5,958 bases of DNA from Pirellulaceae bacterium (GCA_020846515.1 JADLDX010000211.1:1-5958), one strand, 5' to 3'. Positions 1 to 5,958 are shown, counted from the first letter of the stretch. Program-made: numbers and translations. Notes: generated by a model not told the origin, from the letters alone.

Positions 1-173
1 AAAAAGGAATGGCCGAAAAGAAAGAGCCTATTAAAAAGGAGATGTTAAAGAAGGAAGCCGAGAAGAAGGAATCGCAGAAAAAAGACGCTCCCAAAAAAGA
101 GTCCGGCGAAAAAGATTCTGAGAAGAAAGAGTCTGAGAAGAAAGACAAGTCCAAGCGTGAAACCGAGGATTAA
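1..173 (+). CDS. Lys/Glu-rich pentad-repeat protein or C-terminal tail, left end open
   Basis: The frame is open from the left edge to TAA at 171-173. The first ATG is at 9 and would give a 54-residue product, but the purine run AAAAAGGA abuts that ATG with no spacing, and the frame stays open upstream, so this may equally be the tail of a longer protein. I do not recognise a family. From the ATG the product falls into ten blocks of five residues, MAEKK EPIKK EMLKK EAEKK and so on, with Lys-Lys at positions 4-5 of eight blocks and EK or KR in the other two. Blocks 2-10 each begin with Glu or Asp. There are 19 Lys, 1 Arg, 13 Glu and 4 Asp and no aromatic residues, so net charge is only slightly positive, unlike histone-H1-type tails. 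Glu at position 1 and Lys at 4-5 suit i to i+3/i+4 salt bridges in a solvent-exposed helix, although Pro7, Pro28 and Gly33 interrupt it. Function unknown. Confidence 0.6.
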   Translation, partial: KGMAEKKEPIKKEMLKKEAEKKESQKKDAPKKESGEKDSEKKESEKKDKSKRETED

Positions 174-174
174 A

Positions 175-229
175 TCGTTTAACAGTCAGCCGCAGGCGTA
201 CCTCGTTTAACAGTCAGCCGTAGGCGTAC
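175..229. repeat. Two-copy intergenic tandem repeat (27-base units, period 28)
   Basis: Unit 1 (175-201) and unit 2 (203-229) begin TCGTTTAACAGTCAGCCG and end AGGCGTAC. They differ at one base, C193 versus T221, and one base (202) separates them. The repeat starts two bases after the stop codon of the Lys-rich frame and lies between convergent genes. Each unit holds only a 3-bp self-complement (GCC/GGC), so neither is a strong hairpin alone, but the core is complementary to 290-304. I infer a dispersed intergenic repeat, possibly with an RNA-folding or termination role; the sequence alone does not show function. Confidence 0.85.
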
Positions 230-281
230 TTGACTTTACCCGGGGGCTTTGTCCCGCAACTGACGTGGGGCTGAAGAAATC

Positions 282-304
282 GCCGGCTAACGCCCAGCGG
301 CTGA
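282..304. repeat. Inverted, slightly altered copy of the repeat core, with a local stem-loop
   Basis: Bases 290-304 (ACGCCCAGCGGCTGA) match the reverse complement of the tandem-repeat core (ACGCC, two bases, CGGCTGA) except that three bases replace two in the middle. Pairing with 214-227 or 186-199 would give 7 + 5 base pairs around a small internal loop. Alternatively 282-285 plus 287-288 pair with 296-301, leaving one bulged G and a 7-base loop. It sits just past the stop codon of the minus-strand gene, where a terminator would lie, but no T-tract follows on either strand, so a standard intrinsic terminator is not supported. Confidence 0.55.
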
Positions 305-310
305 TATGAC

Positions 311-676
311 TTATTGCCAGCGACTGGCAAACTCGGGTAACAGATACTCGATGACCGGCGGCCGATCAGGCATGGCATCCAATTCTCTTAAACGGCGATA
401 AGCCCGCGAGACCTCTGCGGTTCGCTCGCGGGCAAATTGCCCATCTAAGTTGTCCTTGGCAAACTCAGCCGGCACAGACACTTGAGCACCAAAGCTCGGA
501 TCGTCAATGAACTGTGCTAACACCGGCGCGCAATCAATATGCAACTCGCGCCGCGTATGCAACGTCTCCGGATCGATCCAACCCAGGATGAACTGCAAAT
601 ACAAAGCACTATCGCGAAGATGCTCGACATCCCCACCACACACTTCGCACAGATAACCCTCTTCACACTTGGCCAT
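311..676 (-). CDS. Conserved-looking hypothetical protein with N-terminal Cys cluster
   Basis: This is a 121-residue soluble protein with no signal peptide or membrane segment. I cannot assign a named family. Near the N-terminus Cys4, Cys10 and Cys13 (CEVC) lie close together, and His46 and Cys49 follow in HIDC. That spacing resembles a small zinc-binding module, but zinc binding is inference. The middle (residues 22-60) is hydrophobic/aromatic with an FILGWIDPETLH stretch. The C-terminal half (about 75-100) is rich in Arg, Glu and Ala and should be helical, followed by a Pro-containing tail, PDRPPVIEYLLPEF. The ATG start is supported by GGTGA seven bases upstream. Only 14 bases separate the gene from the dapB stop on the same strand, so cotranscription is likely, but nothing links it to lysine synthesis chemically. 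The reading frame is intact, and the start beside a ribosome-binding site makes it a credible gene. Confidence 0.8.
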   Translation of the reverse strand: MAKCEEGYLCEVCGGDVEHLRDSALYLQFILGWIDPETLHTRRELHIDCAPVLAQFIDDPSFGAQVSVPAEFAKDNLDGQFARERTAEVSRAYRRLRELDAMPDRPPVIEYLLPEFASRWQ

Positions 677-683
677 ACCAGGA

Positions 684-688
684 TCACC
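684..688 (-). promoter_or_regulatory. Ribosome-binding site of the 121-residue gene
   Basis: On the minus strand GGTGA lies 7 bases before the ATG at 676. It matches part of the anti-Shine-Dalgarno complement GGAGGTGA and is the best-spaced such signal in the window. It falls inside the 14-base gap after the dapB stop, which supports translation from a shared dapB transcript. Confidence 0.5.
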
Positions 689-690
689 GA

Positions 691-1494
691 TCAGTCCTTG
701 AGCCCTAACACATCGAACATCGAATAGACACCTGGCTTTTTACCTACCAGGAACTTGGCAGCCGCCAGAGCACCTTGGGCGTAACAATCACGACTAGAGG
801 CGGCCACGCGAAGTTCAATCGTTTCACCCAACATGCCGAAAATAATCGTATGTTGGCCAGGATCGTCACCGGTACGCACCGCGTGGTAACCGATTTCTTG
901 ACGAGTCCGCGCGCCGACTTGAACCTCGCGACCATGAACGTGTTTGGTCGCCCCCAACTGGTCAGCGATCAACTGGCCAAACTTCAAGGCGGTACCGCTG
1001 GGACTGTCTTCTTTATATCGATGATGGCGTTCGATGATTTCGACATCCAATCCTTGTGGCACATCCTTCAACGCCCGCGCTGCTTGCTCAGCCAAACGCA
1101 TGGTCAAGTTCACCGCCAGCGACATATTAGGTGCCCAACAGATAGGTATCTTTTTGCCACTTTGATGAATGGCTGATATCTGCCCATCGGTGAGGCCCGT
1201 GGTGGCAATGACCAAAGGAATGAGATTCGCGGTACAATGCTCCAGCGCGGCCGTCGCCCCTTCGGGCGAAGAAAAATCGATAGCCACATCCACCATTTGA
1301 GGCCACTGTGCCAAGACCGCGATGCCCAGCGGCGCTACGCCCGCCAGGGTGCCTGCATCTTGTCCAAGAGCAGGATGAGCCGAATTTTCGATGGCCGCCG
1401 TGATCGACAACTGCGACTCCTGACTGCCCAAGGCCACCAGACGGCGCCCCATGCGACCACCTGCTCCATGTATGGCGACTTTTACTAAGCTCAT
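691..1494 (-). CDS. dapB: 4-hydroxy-tetrahydrodipicolinate reductase (DapB)
   Basis: DapB is a cytoplasmic NAD(P)H-dependent enzyme that reduces the product of DapA to tetrahydrodipicolinate, on the route to diaminopimelate and lysine. The 267-residue product is close to the E. coli length of 273. The N-terminal Rossmann motif GAGGRMG is at residues 10-16. DFSSPEG (73-79) and ATTGLTDGQ (97-105) match the nucleotide-binding half. APNMSLAVN (121-129) precedes the catalytic segment EIIERHHRYKEDSPSGTAL (152-170). By comparison with E. coli, His157 and Lys161 are the expected catalytic pair, and PSGTA binds substrate. A C-terminal GVYSMFDVLGL completes the family pattern, so the gene looks intact. 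ATG at 1494 is chosen because it places the Rossmann motif at residue 10. An in-frame TTG at 1581 would add 29 residues with no family support. No strong Shine-Dalgarno precedes the ATG. The small Cys-containing gene follows 14 bases downstream. Confidence 0.97.
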   Translation of the reverse strand: MSLVKVAIHGAGGRMGRRLVALGSQESQLSITAAIENSAHPALGQDAGTLAGVAPLGIAVLAQWPQMVDVAIDFSSPEGATAALEHCTANLIPLVIATTGLTDGQISAIHQSGKKIPICWAPNMSLAVNLTMRLAEQAARALKDVPQGLDVEIIERHHRYKEDSPSGTALKFGQLIADQLGATKHVHGREVQVGARTRQEIGYHAVRTGDDPGQHTIIFGMLGETIELRVAASSRDCYAQGALAAAKFLVGKKPGVYSMFDVLGLKD

Positions 1495-1549
1495 GTACGG
1501 CCAACCTGTCTGCAAAAACGCGGATGGAAATTGAAACCTGCGGTGCGAA

Positions 1550-1570
1550 TTGGGAACTGATTTGGGAACT
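1550..1570. repeat. Direct repeat TTGGGAACT x2, possible operator
   Basis: TTGGGAACT occurs at 1550-1558 and again at 1562-1570, a period of 12 bases, roughly midway between the dapB and macroglobulin start codons. The copies are exact over 9 bases and each is preceded by AT or AAT-like sequence. Position and repetition would suit a regulator site acting on one or both genes, but no known operator is recognised and two short copies could arise by chance. Confidence 0.45.
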
Positions 1571-1655
1571 ATGGTAAACAAATGTTCGTCTTTTCACAGG
1601 TGGCCAGAGCGCCCACGATAAGACGTACGGCCGCATCCACCTATCTTTTCTAGAC

Positions 1656-1659
1656 AAGG
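1656..1659 (+). promoter_or_regulatory. Weak ribosome-binding site of the macroglobulin gene
   Basis: AAGG ends 10 bases before the ATG at 1670, within the tolerated range but weak. The ATG is the first start codon after the in-frame stop TAA at 1619-1621 and is followed directly by a signal peptide, which decides the start more firmly than this site does. Confidence 0.4.
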
Positions 1660-1669
1660 CAAACTCATC

Positions 1670-1756
1670 ATGACGCAGCCTGTGCGTTTTGGGATCCTAG
1701 CGGCAACGCTAATCGCCACCCTGCTCATCATCAGCGGCCGTGGACCGGCTTGGGCC
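1670..1756 (+). other. Sec-type signal peptide of the macroglobulin-like protein
   Basis: A short N-region with Arg6 is followed by a hydrophobic core at residues 9-21 (ILAATLIATLLII) and then GRGPAWA, giving an Ala-Trp-Ala pattern with likely signal peptidase I cleavage after Ala29. There is no Cys at the cleavage site, which argues against a lipoprotein, and no twin-Arg motif. Confidence 0.85.
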
Positions 1757-4700
1757 TGGCAACAACCTCAGGCCGCCCCCACCGAACCGGCCGATATTCG
1801 AAAACAAGCGGCCAAATTAAAGGCCCAAGGCAACTGGCAAGACGCACTTAAACTTCTAGAACCCCTGCTCGTATCGCCCCAAAGCACAGGTCAGGAGGTC
1901 GCCCAAGATCTAAAGCTGGCCCAAGAGTGTTTGCAGCAATTGGGGCTGGCCGGTCGTATCGACGATCTGCTGAAGCAAGCGCTGGCTGTCCACGGCGAAA
2001 ACTGGCACGTCCTGGCCGCCGCCGCGAAAGCCCTGATGCAATCACCCCACCACGGTGCTGTCGTCGGTCAACAGTTTCATCGCGAGCCCCGCGAGCAGCA
2101 CGGGAACTCCCGATGGGTTCAGACCATCGACGCTGATCGACAACAGGCCCTGATCTGGCTGGAAAAAGCTCTTCGCCTGGCCGGTGACCTCCCCGCCGAT
2201 AAACCGGCTAACCAAGCCCCAGCTAACAATCCGGCCACACCTGTTCCAGCGACCCCTGGTCCAGCCACACCAGCGGAATTGGCCGGCCTGTGGGACCAGG
2301 TGACTTCAACGTTGCTCCTTTATCGTGAACATCGGCAAGCTTGGAGACTCTTGGCCCGCACACCTCTGGATCAAGCCCCCGATTACACGGACGATGAAGC
2401 GTCTCAGTATGGCCCCCAACGTTATGCCAGCGTCGATCAAAATGGTCGGCCCATCTTCTGGAAAGAACCCGAGAGTTGGCAGGCAGCTCAATCCGACGCC
2501 GAGCGCTTGCGCTTCGCGCTAAAGCGTGTCAGCCTCTTGGGAGATCCCGCCTCCAAAGAAGATGCCCTGCTGCGCTGGGCCAATCTGCTGCACAGCCAGT
2601 TTTCCGTCGACACACTCCAAGAACAGATGTGGCTGTGGAACATGCGCGAACCAACCAGCTCAAAGCCCGAAAACTCCGGCGATGAAATCAAGGACGAGCC
2701 AAGCGGCATCTTGTCCGTACACACGCTGAAGGACAACGAAACGATCGCCAAGTTGGCCAACGGTATCCAACGCTTTGAATTGCCGGATGAATTCAACCCG
2801 CTTCGCACTTTTCAGCAATTGGCAAGTTCAGAGCGGGCTCAGACCAGGCAAACGGCCGTATTCCAACTACTGCATACCTACTTGAATCGCCGACAGTATC
2901 CAAAAGCGGTCACACTGCTCAAAGAACATATTCAGCGCTGGGGCGATACCAACGATAACTTGAAAACCCAACTAGACAATATTGTTCAGCCGCGTGGTGC
3001 GTTTGATCCCGTGAAATCGCAACCGGCCGGTCAACCAGCCCAACTGAGCTTGCTCTTTCGCAATGCCAAATCGGTGGCTTTCTCCGCTCGTCAAGTCGAT
3101 CTCGAACAGCTGCTCAGTGACTTTAAACAGTGGCATCGCGATCGAATCAACAACCAGGCCAACAATCGACGACGACCTTCAACACCTGACATGTGGTCGC
3201 CACCCTTCTACTATCCGCAGCCATTTTTCCATGCGAAAGAGCTGAAGCGCTACGTCGGACCACCCGTAGCCACCTGGAGCCAAGAACTGGAACCACGTGA
3301 GAATCACTGGGATCGTCGCATCACAATCCATACACCGCTCACCAAGGGCGGCTTGTATGTGATCGATGCCGTGCTGGACGATACCCATACGGCGCGATGC
3401 GCGTTGTGGATCAACGATATGGCTATCGCCCATAAAGTAGGCGCGATGCAGGATTTGATTTTTGTCGCCGATGCCATCAGCGGCACTCCCATAGCGGGTG
3501 CCAATGTGGAGTTCTTTGGGTACGGCGGCGGTGAAAAAATCGAGAGCTTTGCCAAGAAGACTGATAACCAAGGGCAAATCCTGCTGCCCGATCAAGCAGA
3601 CCACAATAATCATCAGTGGTTGTTTATTGCCCGCGATACACGCGGACGCATAGCGTTCAGCGGTCAAGAGCAACTGACTTGGAACCAGGGGCCAGATGGC
3701 AACGAGCGCTACGATCAATGGAAGGCCTACGGTGTGGCTGATCAACCCGTCCATCGACCGGGTGACAAGCTCCGAGCCAAATTGTGGCTCGGGCAAGCCA
3801 ACTACAAAGAACCAAGACCGCTGGCCAAAACCAACGTGATTGTCCGAGCCCTCGATCCCAAAGGCACTGAGATATGGAACGGGGCGCGAATGACCGATGC
3901 CTGGGGAGCCGTCGAAGTGGAACTCGACCTGCCTCCCACAGCCACGCTAGGCATGTATACCTTTGAAGTCCGTTATCAAAACCAGACGTTGCCCACGAAT
4001 CTCATGGTGCGTGTGGAAGAGTTCCGCAAACCTGAATTCGAAGTCACCGTCGAAGCCCCCGACAAGCCTGTCCGATTAGGCGAAAAGATCGATGCCAAGA
4101 TCAAAGCCAAGTACTACTTTGGTACGCCGGTCACCGATGCCGTTGTCAACGTGCGCGTCACGCGCCAAGAGTTCGTCGATACATGGTACCCCGTTCGACC
4201 TTTCGATTGGTGTTTTGGACCAGGGTATTGGTGGTATGCCTACGACTATCCTTGGTATCCCAATTGGAACAGTTGGCGAGGCTGCTTCGCACCCATGCCC
4301 ACTTGGGCTCCCTGGAATGCAACTCCTCCCGAAGTTGTGTTGGAGCAAGAACTGACGCTGGATAAAGATGGCACCGCTACGCTGACCATCGATTCGTCCA
4401 TCGCGGCCCAGTTACAGGGCAAGCAGGATCATCGCTACGATATCTCCGTCGAAGTCCGCGATGCTTCGCGCCGCACGATCACGGCCAACGGCTCGGTGGT
4501 GGCCAGTCGCCAACCGTTCAAGATTTACTCTTGGCTGGATCGAGGCTTCTATCGCATCAACGAGACGATCGATGCTCACTTCATCGCCCAGACGCTCGAT
4601 CGCAAACCGGTTCAGGCCGCAGGCAAATTAGAATTGCTGCGCATTACTTACGATGCCCAGCGTCAACCCCAAGAAACCGTCGTAGCCGACTGGGATGCGC

Positions 4701-5958
4701 GCTCCGACGAGAACGGCCAGGTGAATCAGCGAATGGTCGTGCGCCGCGGCGGTCAATATCGCTTGCGATTGCGCCTGACCGATGAAGGCGGGCACGAAGT
4801 AGAAGGCGCTTACCTCTTCACTGTCCGTGGCGACAATCAAACTGCCGATAACTTTCGATTCACCGAACTCGAACTCATTCCGAATAAGGCTGAGTATGCG
4901 CCGGGCGAACAAGTGGAACTGCAGATCAACGCCGATCGAGCCGATGCCACGGTCTTGCTCTTCGTGCGTCCCAACCAGGGGCCATTGCCACCGGCCCGCT
5001 TCATCAAACTGGTCAACAAAACCGCCCGCGTGACGATCGACGTTGTGGCCGACGATCAACCCAACTTCTTCGTGGAAGCATTCACCATCTACAACGGCAA
5101 TTTCTACTCGGCCACGCGCGAGATCTTCGTGCCACCGACCAAACGCATTTTGAATGTCAGCCTAGAGCCGGATCAAGCCGAGTACCTGCCCGGTGGTAAA
5201 GCCAAACTGAATATCCAAGTCAAGGACTCAGCCGGCAAACCGGTGGCCGGCCCAGTGTTGGTCGCCATCTATGATCGGGCACTGGAGCAGATCGCCGGAG
5301 ATGTCTTGCCGCCAGACATTCGCGAGTTCTTCTGGAAATGGCGAAGATCTTACTTTCCTTTCACATCCCATAACCTGGCACACGTGCTATACCCGATGAC
5401 CATCGAAGACACTCCTGTCTTAACGACACTGGGAATCTTCGGCGCCACCTTGGCTGATGATGCCGACCAGTTACAGTCGGCTCGTGGTTATGCCACAGGC
5501 GCGTACAACACAGGCGGCCGAGGTATGGGCGGCGGCGGTATGGAAGGTGGCATGGGCGGCGGCATGGGCCGAAGCCTGGGCGCTCGAATGCCTGGTGGCA
5601 TGGGCGGCGCTATGGAAGGTATGAGTATGATGGCGGCGCCGGCGCCAGCGATGGCGATGGACGCAGGCATGGCGAAAGCAGGCGCGCCACCTGAAGCCGC
5701 GGCCACAGCACCGGCCAAGCTGCGTAAAGACTTTGCCGACTCAGCCTTGTGGCTAACTAATGTGCAGTGCGACCGCAACGGCCAAGCGCGCGTTGAATAC
5801 ACGATGCCCGAAAACCTGAGCGATTGGCAAATGCGATCGTGGGCCGTCGGCGCTGGACTAGAGGTCGGCTCGGCTGCCGCCACCGCCGTCACGCACAAGC
5901 ACATCCTCGTGCGCTTGACGACTCCACGCTTCTTGACCGAACGCGATCAAGTTGTCCT
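1670..5958 (+). CDS. Secreted alpha-2-macroglobulin-like (MG-domain) protein, 3' end beyond window
   Basis: The frame is uninterrupted for 1429 codons and runs off the right edge. A signal peptide (1-29) is followed by a mostly helical region to about residue 430, with TPR-like stretches at 42-67 and about 397-425 and a Pro/Ala linker at 178-202. From about residue 450 come beta-rich macroglobulin domains. An MG2-type VHRPGDK is at 694-700, the junction motif VEEFRKPEFEV at 782-792, and an MG3/4-type YYFGTPV at 815-821. A further strand-rich segment has YAPGEQV near 1076. A bait-region-type domain follows (EYLPGGK near 1171, VAIYDRALEQ from 1198), then a Gly/Met-rich stretch. ALWLTNVQCDRNGQARVEYTMPENLSDW (in pieces from 1359 to 1386) is the start of the A2M domain. 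In this family a bait segment is cut by a protease, which triggers trapping, often through a Cys-Glu-Gln thioester; that domain is outside the window, so thioester status is unknown. No lipobox Cys is seen, so it is probably a periplasmic or secreted form. Confidence 0.93.
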   Translation, partial: MTQPVRFGILAATLIATLLIISGRGPAWAWQQPQAAPTEPADIRKQAAKLKAQGNWQDALKLLEPLLVSPQSTGQEVAQDLKLAQECLQQLGLAGRIDDLLKQALAVHGENWHVLAAAAKALMQSPHHGAVVGQQFHREPREQHGNSRWVQTIDADRQQALIWLEKALRLAGDLPADKPANQAPANNPATPVPATPGPATPAELAGLWDQVTSTLLLYREHRQAWRLLARTPLDQAPDYTDDEASQYGPQRYASVDQNGRPIFWKEPESWQAAQSDAERLRFALKRVSLLGDPASKEDALLRWANLLHSQFSVDTLQEQMWLWNMREPTSSKPENSGDEIKDEPSGILSVHTLKDNETIAKLANGIQRFELPDEFNPLRTFQQLASSERAQTRQTAVFQLLHTYLNRRQYPKAVTLLKEHIQRWGDTNDNLKTQLDNIVQPRGAFDPVKSQPAGQPAQLSLLFRNAKSVAFSARQVDLEQLLSDFKQWHRDRINNQANNRRRPSTPDMWSPPFYYPQPFFHAKELKRYVGPPVATWSQELEPRENHWDRRITIHTPLTKGGLYVIDAVLDDTHTARCALWINDMAIAHKVGAMQDLIFVADAISGTPIAGANVEFFGYGGGEKIESFAKKTDNQGQILLPDQADHNNHQWLFIARDTRGRIAFSGQEQLTWNQGPDGNERYDQWKAYGVADQPVHRPGDKLRAKLWLGQANYKEPRPLAKTNVIVRALDPKGTEIWNGARMTDAWGAVEVELDLPPTATLGMYTFEVRYQNQTLPTNLMVRVEEFRKPEFEVTVEAPDKPVRLGEKIDAKIKAKYYFGTPVTDAVVNVRVTRQEFVDTWYPVRPFDWCFGPGYWWYAYDYPWYPNWNSWRGCFAPMPTWAPWNATPPEVVLEQELTLDKDGTATLTIDSSIAAQLQGKQDHRYDISVEVRDASRRTITANGSVVASRQPFKIYSWLDRGFYRINETIDAHFIAQTLDRKPVQAAGKLELLRITYDAQRQPQETVVADWDARSDENGQVNQRMVVRRGGQYRLRLRLTDEGGHEVEGAYLFTVRGDNQTADNFRFTELELIPNKAEYAPGEQVELQINADRADATVLLFVRPNQGPLPPARFIKLVNKTARVTIDVVADDQPNFFVEAFTIYNGNFYSATREIFVPPTKRILNVSLEPDQAEYLPGGKAKLNIQVKDSAGKPVAGPVLVAIYDRALEQIAGDVLPPDIREFFWKWRRSYFPFTSHNLAHVLYPMTIEDTPVLTTLGIFGATLADDADQLQSARGYATGAYNTGGRGMGGGGMEGGMGGGMGRSLGARMPGGMGGAMEGMSMMAAPAPAMAMDAGMAKAGAPPEAAATAPAKLRKDFADSALWLTNVQCDRNGQARVEYTMPENLSDWQMRSWAVGAGLEVGSAAATAVTHKHILVRLTTPRFLTERDQVV
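4181..4330 (+). other. Trp/Tyr-dense insertion in the macroglobulin domains
   Basis: Residues 838-887 hold 9 Trp and 6 Tyr with many Pro and Gly, for example GYWWYAYDYPWYPNWNSW (852-869). Two Cys, 848 and 872, flank the densest part and could form a disulfide outside the cytoplasm. The segment follows the strand of the MG3/4-type domain that carries YYFGTPV and looks like an elaborated loop, because ordinary strand sequence (VVLEQELTLDKDGTATLTI) resumes afterwards. Its role is unknown; surface, carbohydrate or membrane contact are possibilities only. Confidence 0.7.
5513..5671 (+). repeat. Gly/Met-rich low-complexity segment at the bait-region position
   Basis: Residues 1282-1334 are dominated by Gly and Met, with 13 Met in 49 residues from Met1286 to Met1334, in patterns such as GGMGGGMG. 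An Ala/Pro-rich stretch continues to about 1350. At DNA level a 16-base direct repeat (GGTGGCATGGGCGGCG) occurs at 5546-5561 and 5594-5609, 48 bases apart and in frame, pointing to growth by duplication. It lies between the VAIYDRALEQ strand and the A2M-domain start at about 1359, which is where the protease-sensitive bait loop lies in known alpha-2-macroglobulins. Confidence 0.8.

Larger units (their letters stand above)
1495..1669. promoter_or_regulatory. Divergent intergenic region between dapB and the macroglobulin gene
   Basis: These 175 bases must carry the start signals for both divergently oriented genes unless transcription enters from elsewhere. I find no convincing paired -35/-10 hexamers on either strand. 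TTGAAA at 1531-1536 (+) has no good -10 partner at 16-18 bases, and TATGGT at 1570-1575 has no good -35. Planctomycete promoters often fit the E. coli consensus poorly, so this is not evidence of absence. The region holds the 9-base direct repeat listed separately. Confidence 0.5.

Noticed and set aside
175..229. Short direct repeats read as a CRISPR fragment
   Set aside because: The units are separated by a single base, leaving no spacer, and there are only two copies with no cas genes in the window.
241..256. CGGG...CCCG as a terminator for the Lys-rich frame
   Set aside because: Only a 4-bp stem can form and no T-tract follows, so a terminator call is not supportable.
316..328. Perfect GCCAG-CGA-CTGGC hairpin
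   Set aside because: It lies within the last codons of the 121-residue gene, the stem is only 5 bp and there is no T-rich run after it.
775..1176. Open frame on the + strand opposite dapB
   Set aside because: It lies wholly antisense to a clear, intact dapB; its product resembles no known protein and reflects codon bias of the real gene.
1495..1581. Upstream TTG at 1581 as the dapB start
   Set aside because: It would add 29 residues with no counterpart in the family, whereas ATG at 1494 gives the normal N-terminus just before the Rossmann motif.
1495..1632. GTACGGCC at 1495-1502 and 1625-1632 as flanking direct repeats of an insertion
   Set aside because: Eight bases is within chance for GC-rich DNA, and the sequence between shows no terminal inverted repeats or transposase.
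1127..1657. Minus-strand 176-residue frame overlapping the dapB start
   Set aside because: It overlaps dapB in another frame and its translation has the Ser/Arg/His-rich look of an out-of-frame shadow.
3179..3796. Minus-strand 205-residue frame inside the macroglobulin gene
   Set aside because: The + strand frame here carries recognisable macroglobulin sequence on both sides with no break, so the antisense frame is incidental.
5488..5904. Minus-strand 138-residue Pro/Ala/Ile-rich frame
   Set aside because: It is the complement of the Gly/Met-rich coding repeat; the Pro-rich look follows directly from GGC/GGT codons read in reverse.

Overview
The window reads as chromosomal DNA of a planctomycete, probably Pirellulales. 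This is inferred from the style of the proteins: a DapB with the TGDDPGQHT and SSRDCYAQGAL wording I associate with that phylum, a very large exported alpha-2-macroglobulin-like protein with a long helical N-terminus, and Gly/Met-rich low-complexity sequence. Base composition is moderately GC-rich and Shine-Dalgarno signals are weak. No taxonomic marker such as rRNA is present, so this is a judgement, not a proof.

Layout: (1) 1-173, + strand: the end of a highly charged Lys/Glu-rich reading frame, possibly a small complete gene, built on a regular five-residue repeat ending in Lys-Lys. (2) 174-310: a non-coding gap between convergent genes, holding two near-identical 27-base units in tandem and a shorter inverted copy of their core that can fold on itself or pair with them. 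(3) 311-676, - strand: an unrecognised 121-residue protein with a Cys cluster. (4) 691-1494, - strand: dapB, 4-hydroxy-tetrahydrodipicolinate reductase, 14 bases upstream of the small gene and probably cotranscribed with it. (5) 1495-1669: a divergent intergenic region with a 9-base direct repeat but no convincing promoter hexamers. (6) 1670-5958, + strand: the first 1429 codons of a secreted bacterial alpha-2-macroglobulin-like protein, open to the right edge. The thioester domain, if there is one, lies beyond the window.

Functionally, dapB supplies the diaminopimelate/lysine pathway in the cytoplasm, while the macroglobulin-like protein should act outside the cytoplasmic membrane as a protease trap or surface/periplasmic scaffold. 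Nothing shows that the two work together beyond divergent adjacency. I see no mobile element, tRNA, rRNA or CRISPR array. The least ordinary parts are the xxxKK pentad repeat, the intergenic repeat cluster, the Gly/Met-rich segment placed where a macroglobulin bait region belongs, and a Trp/Tyr-dense insertion in the same protein.
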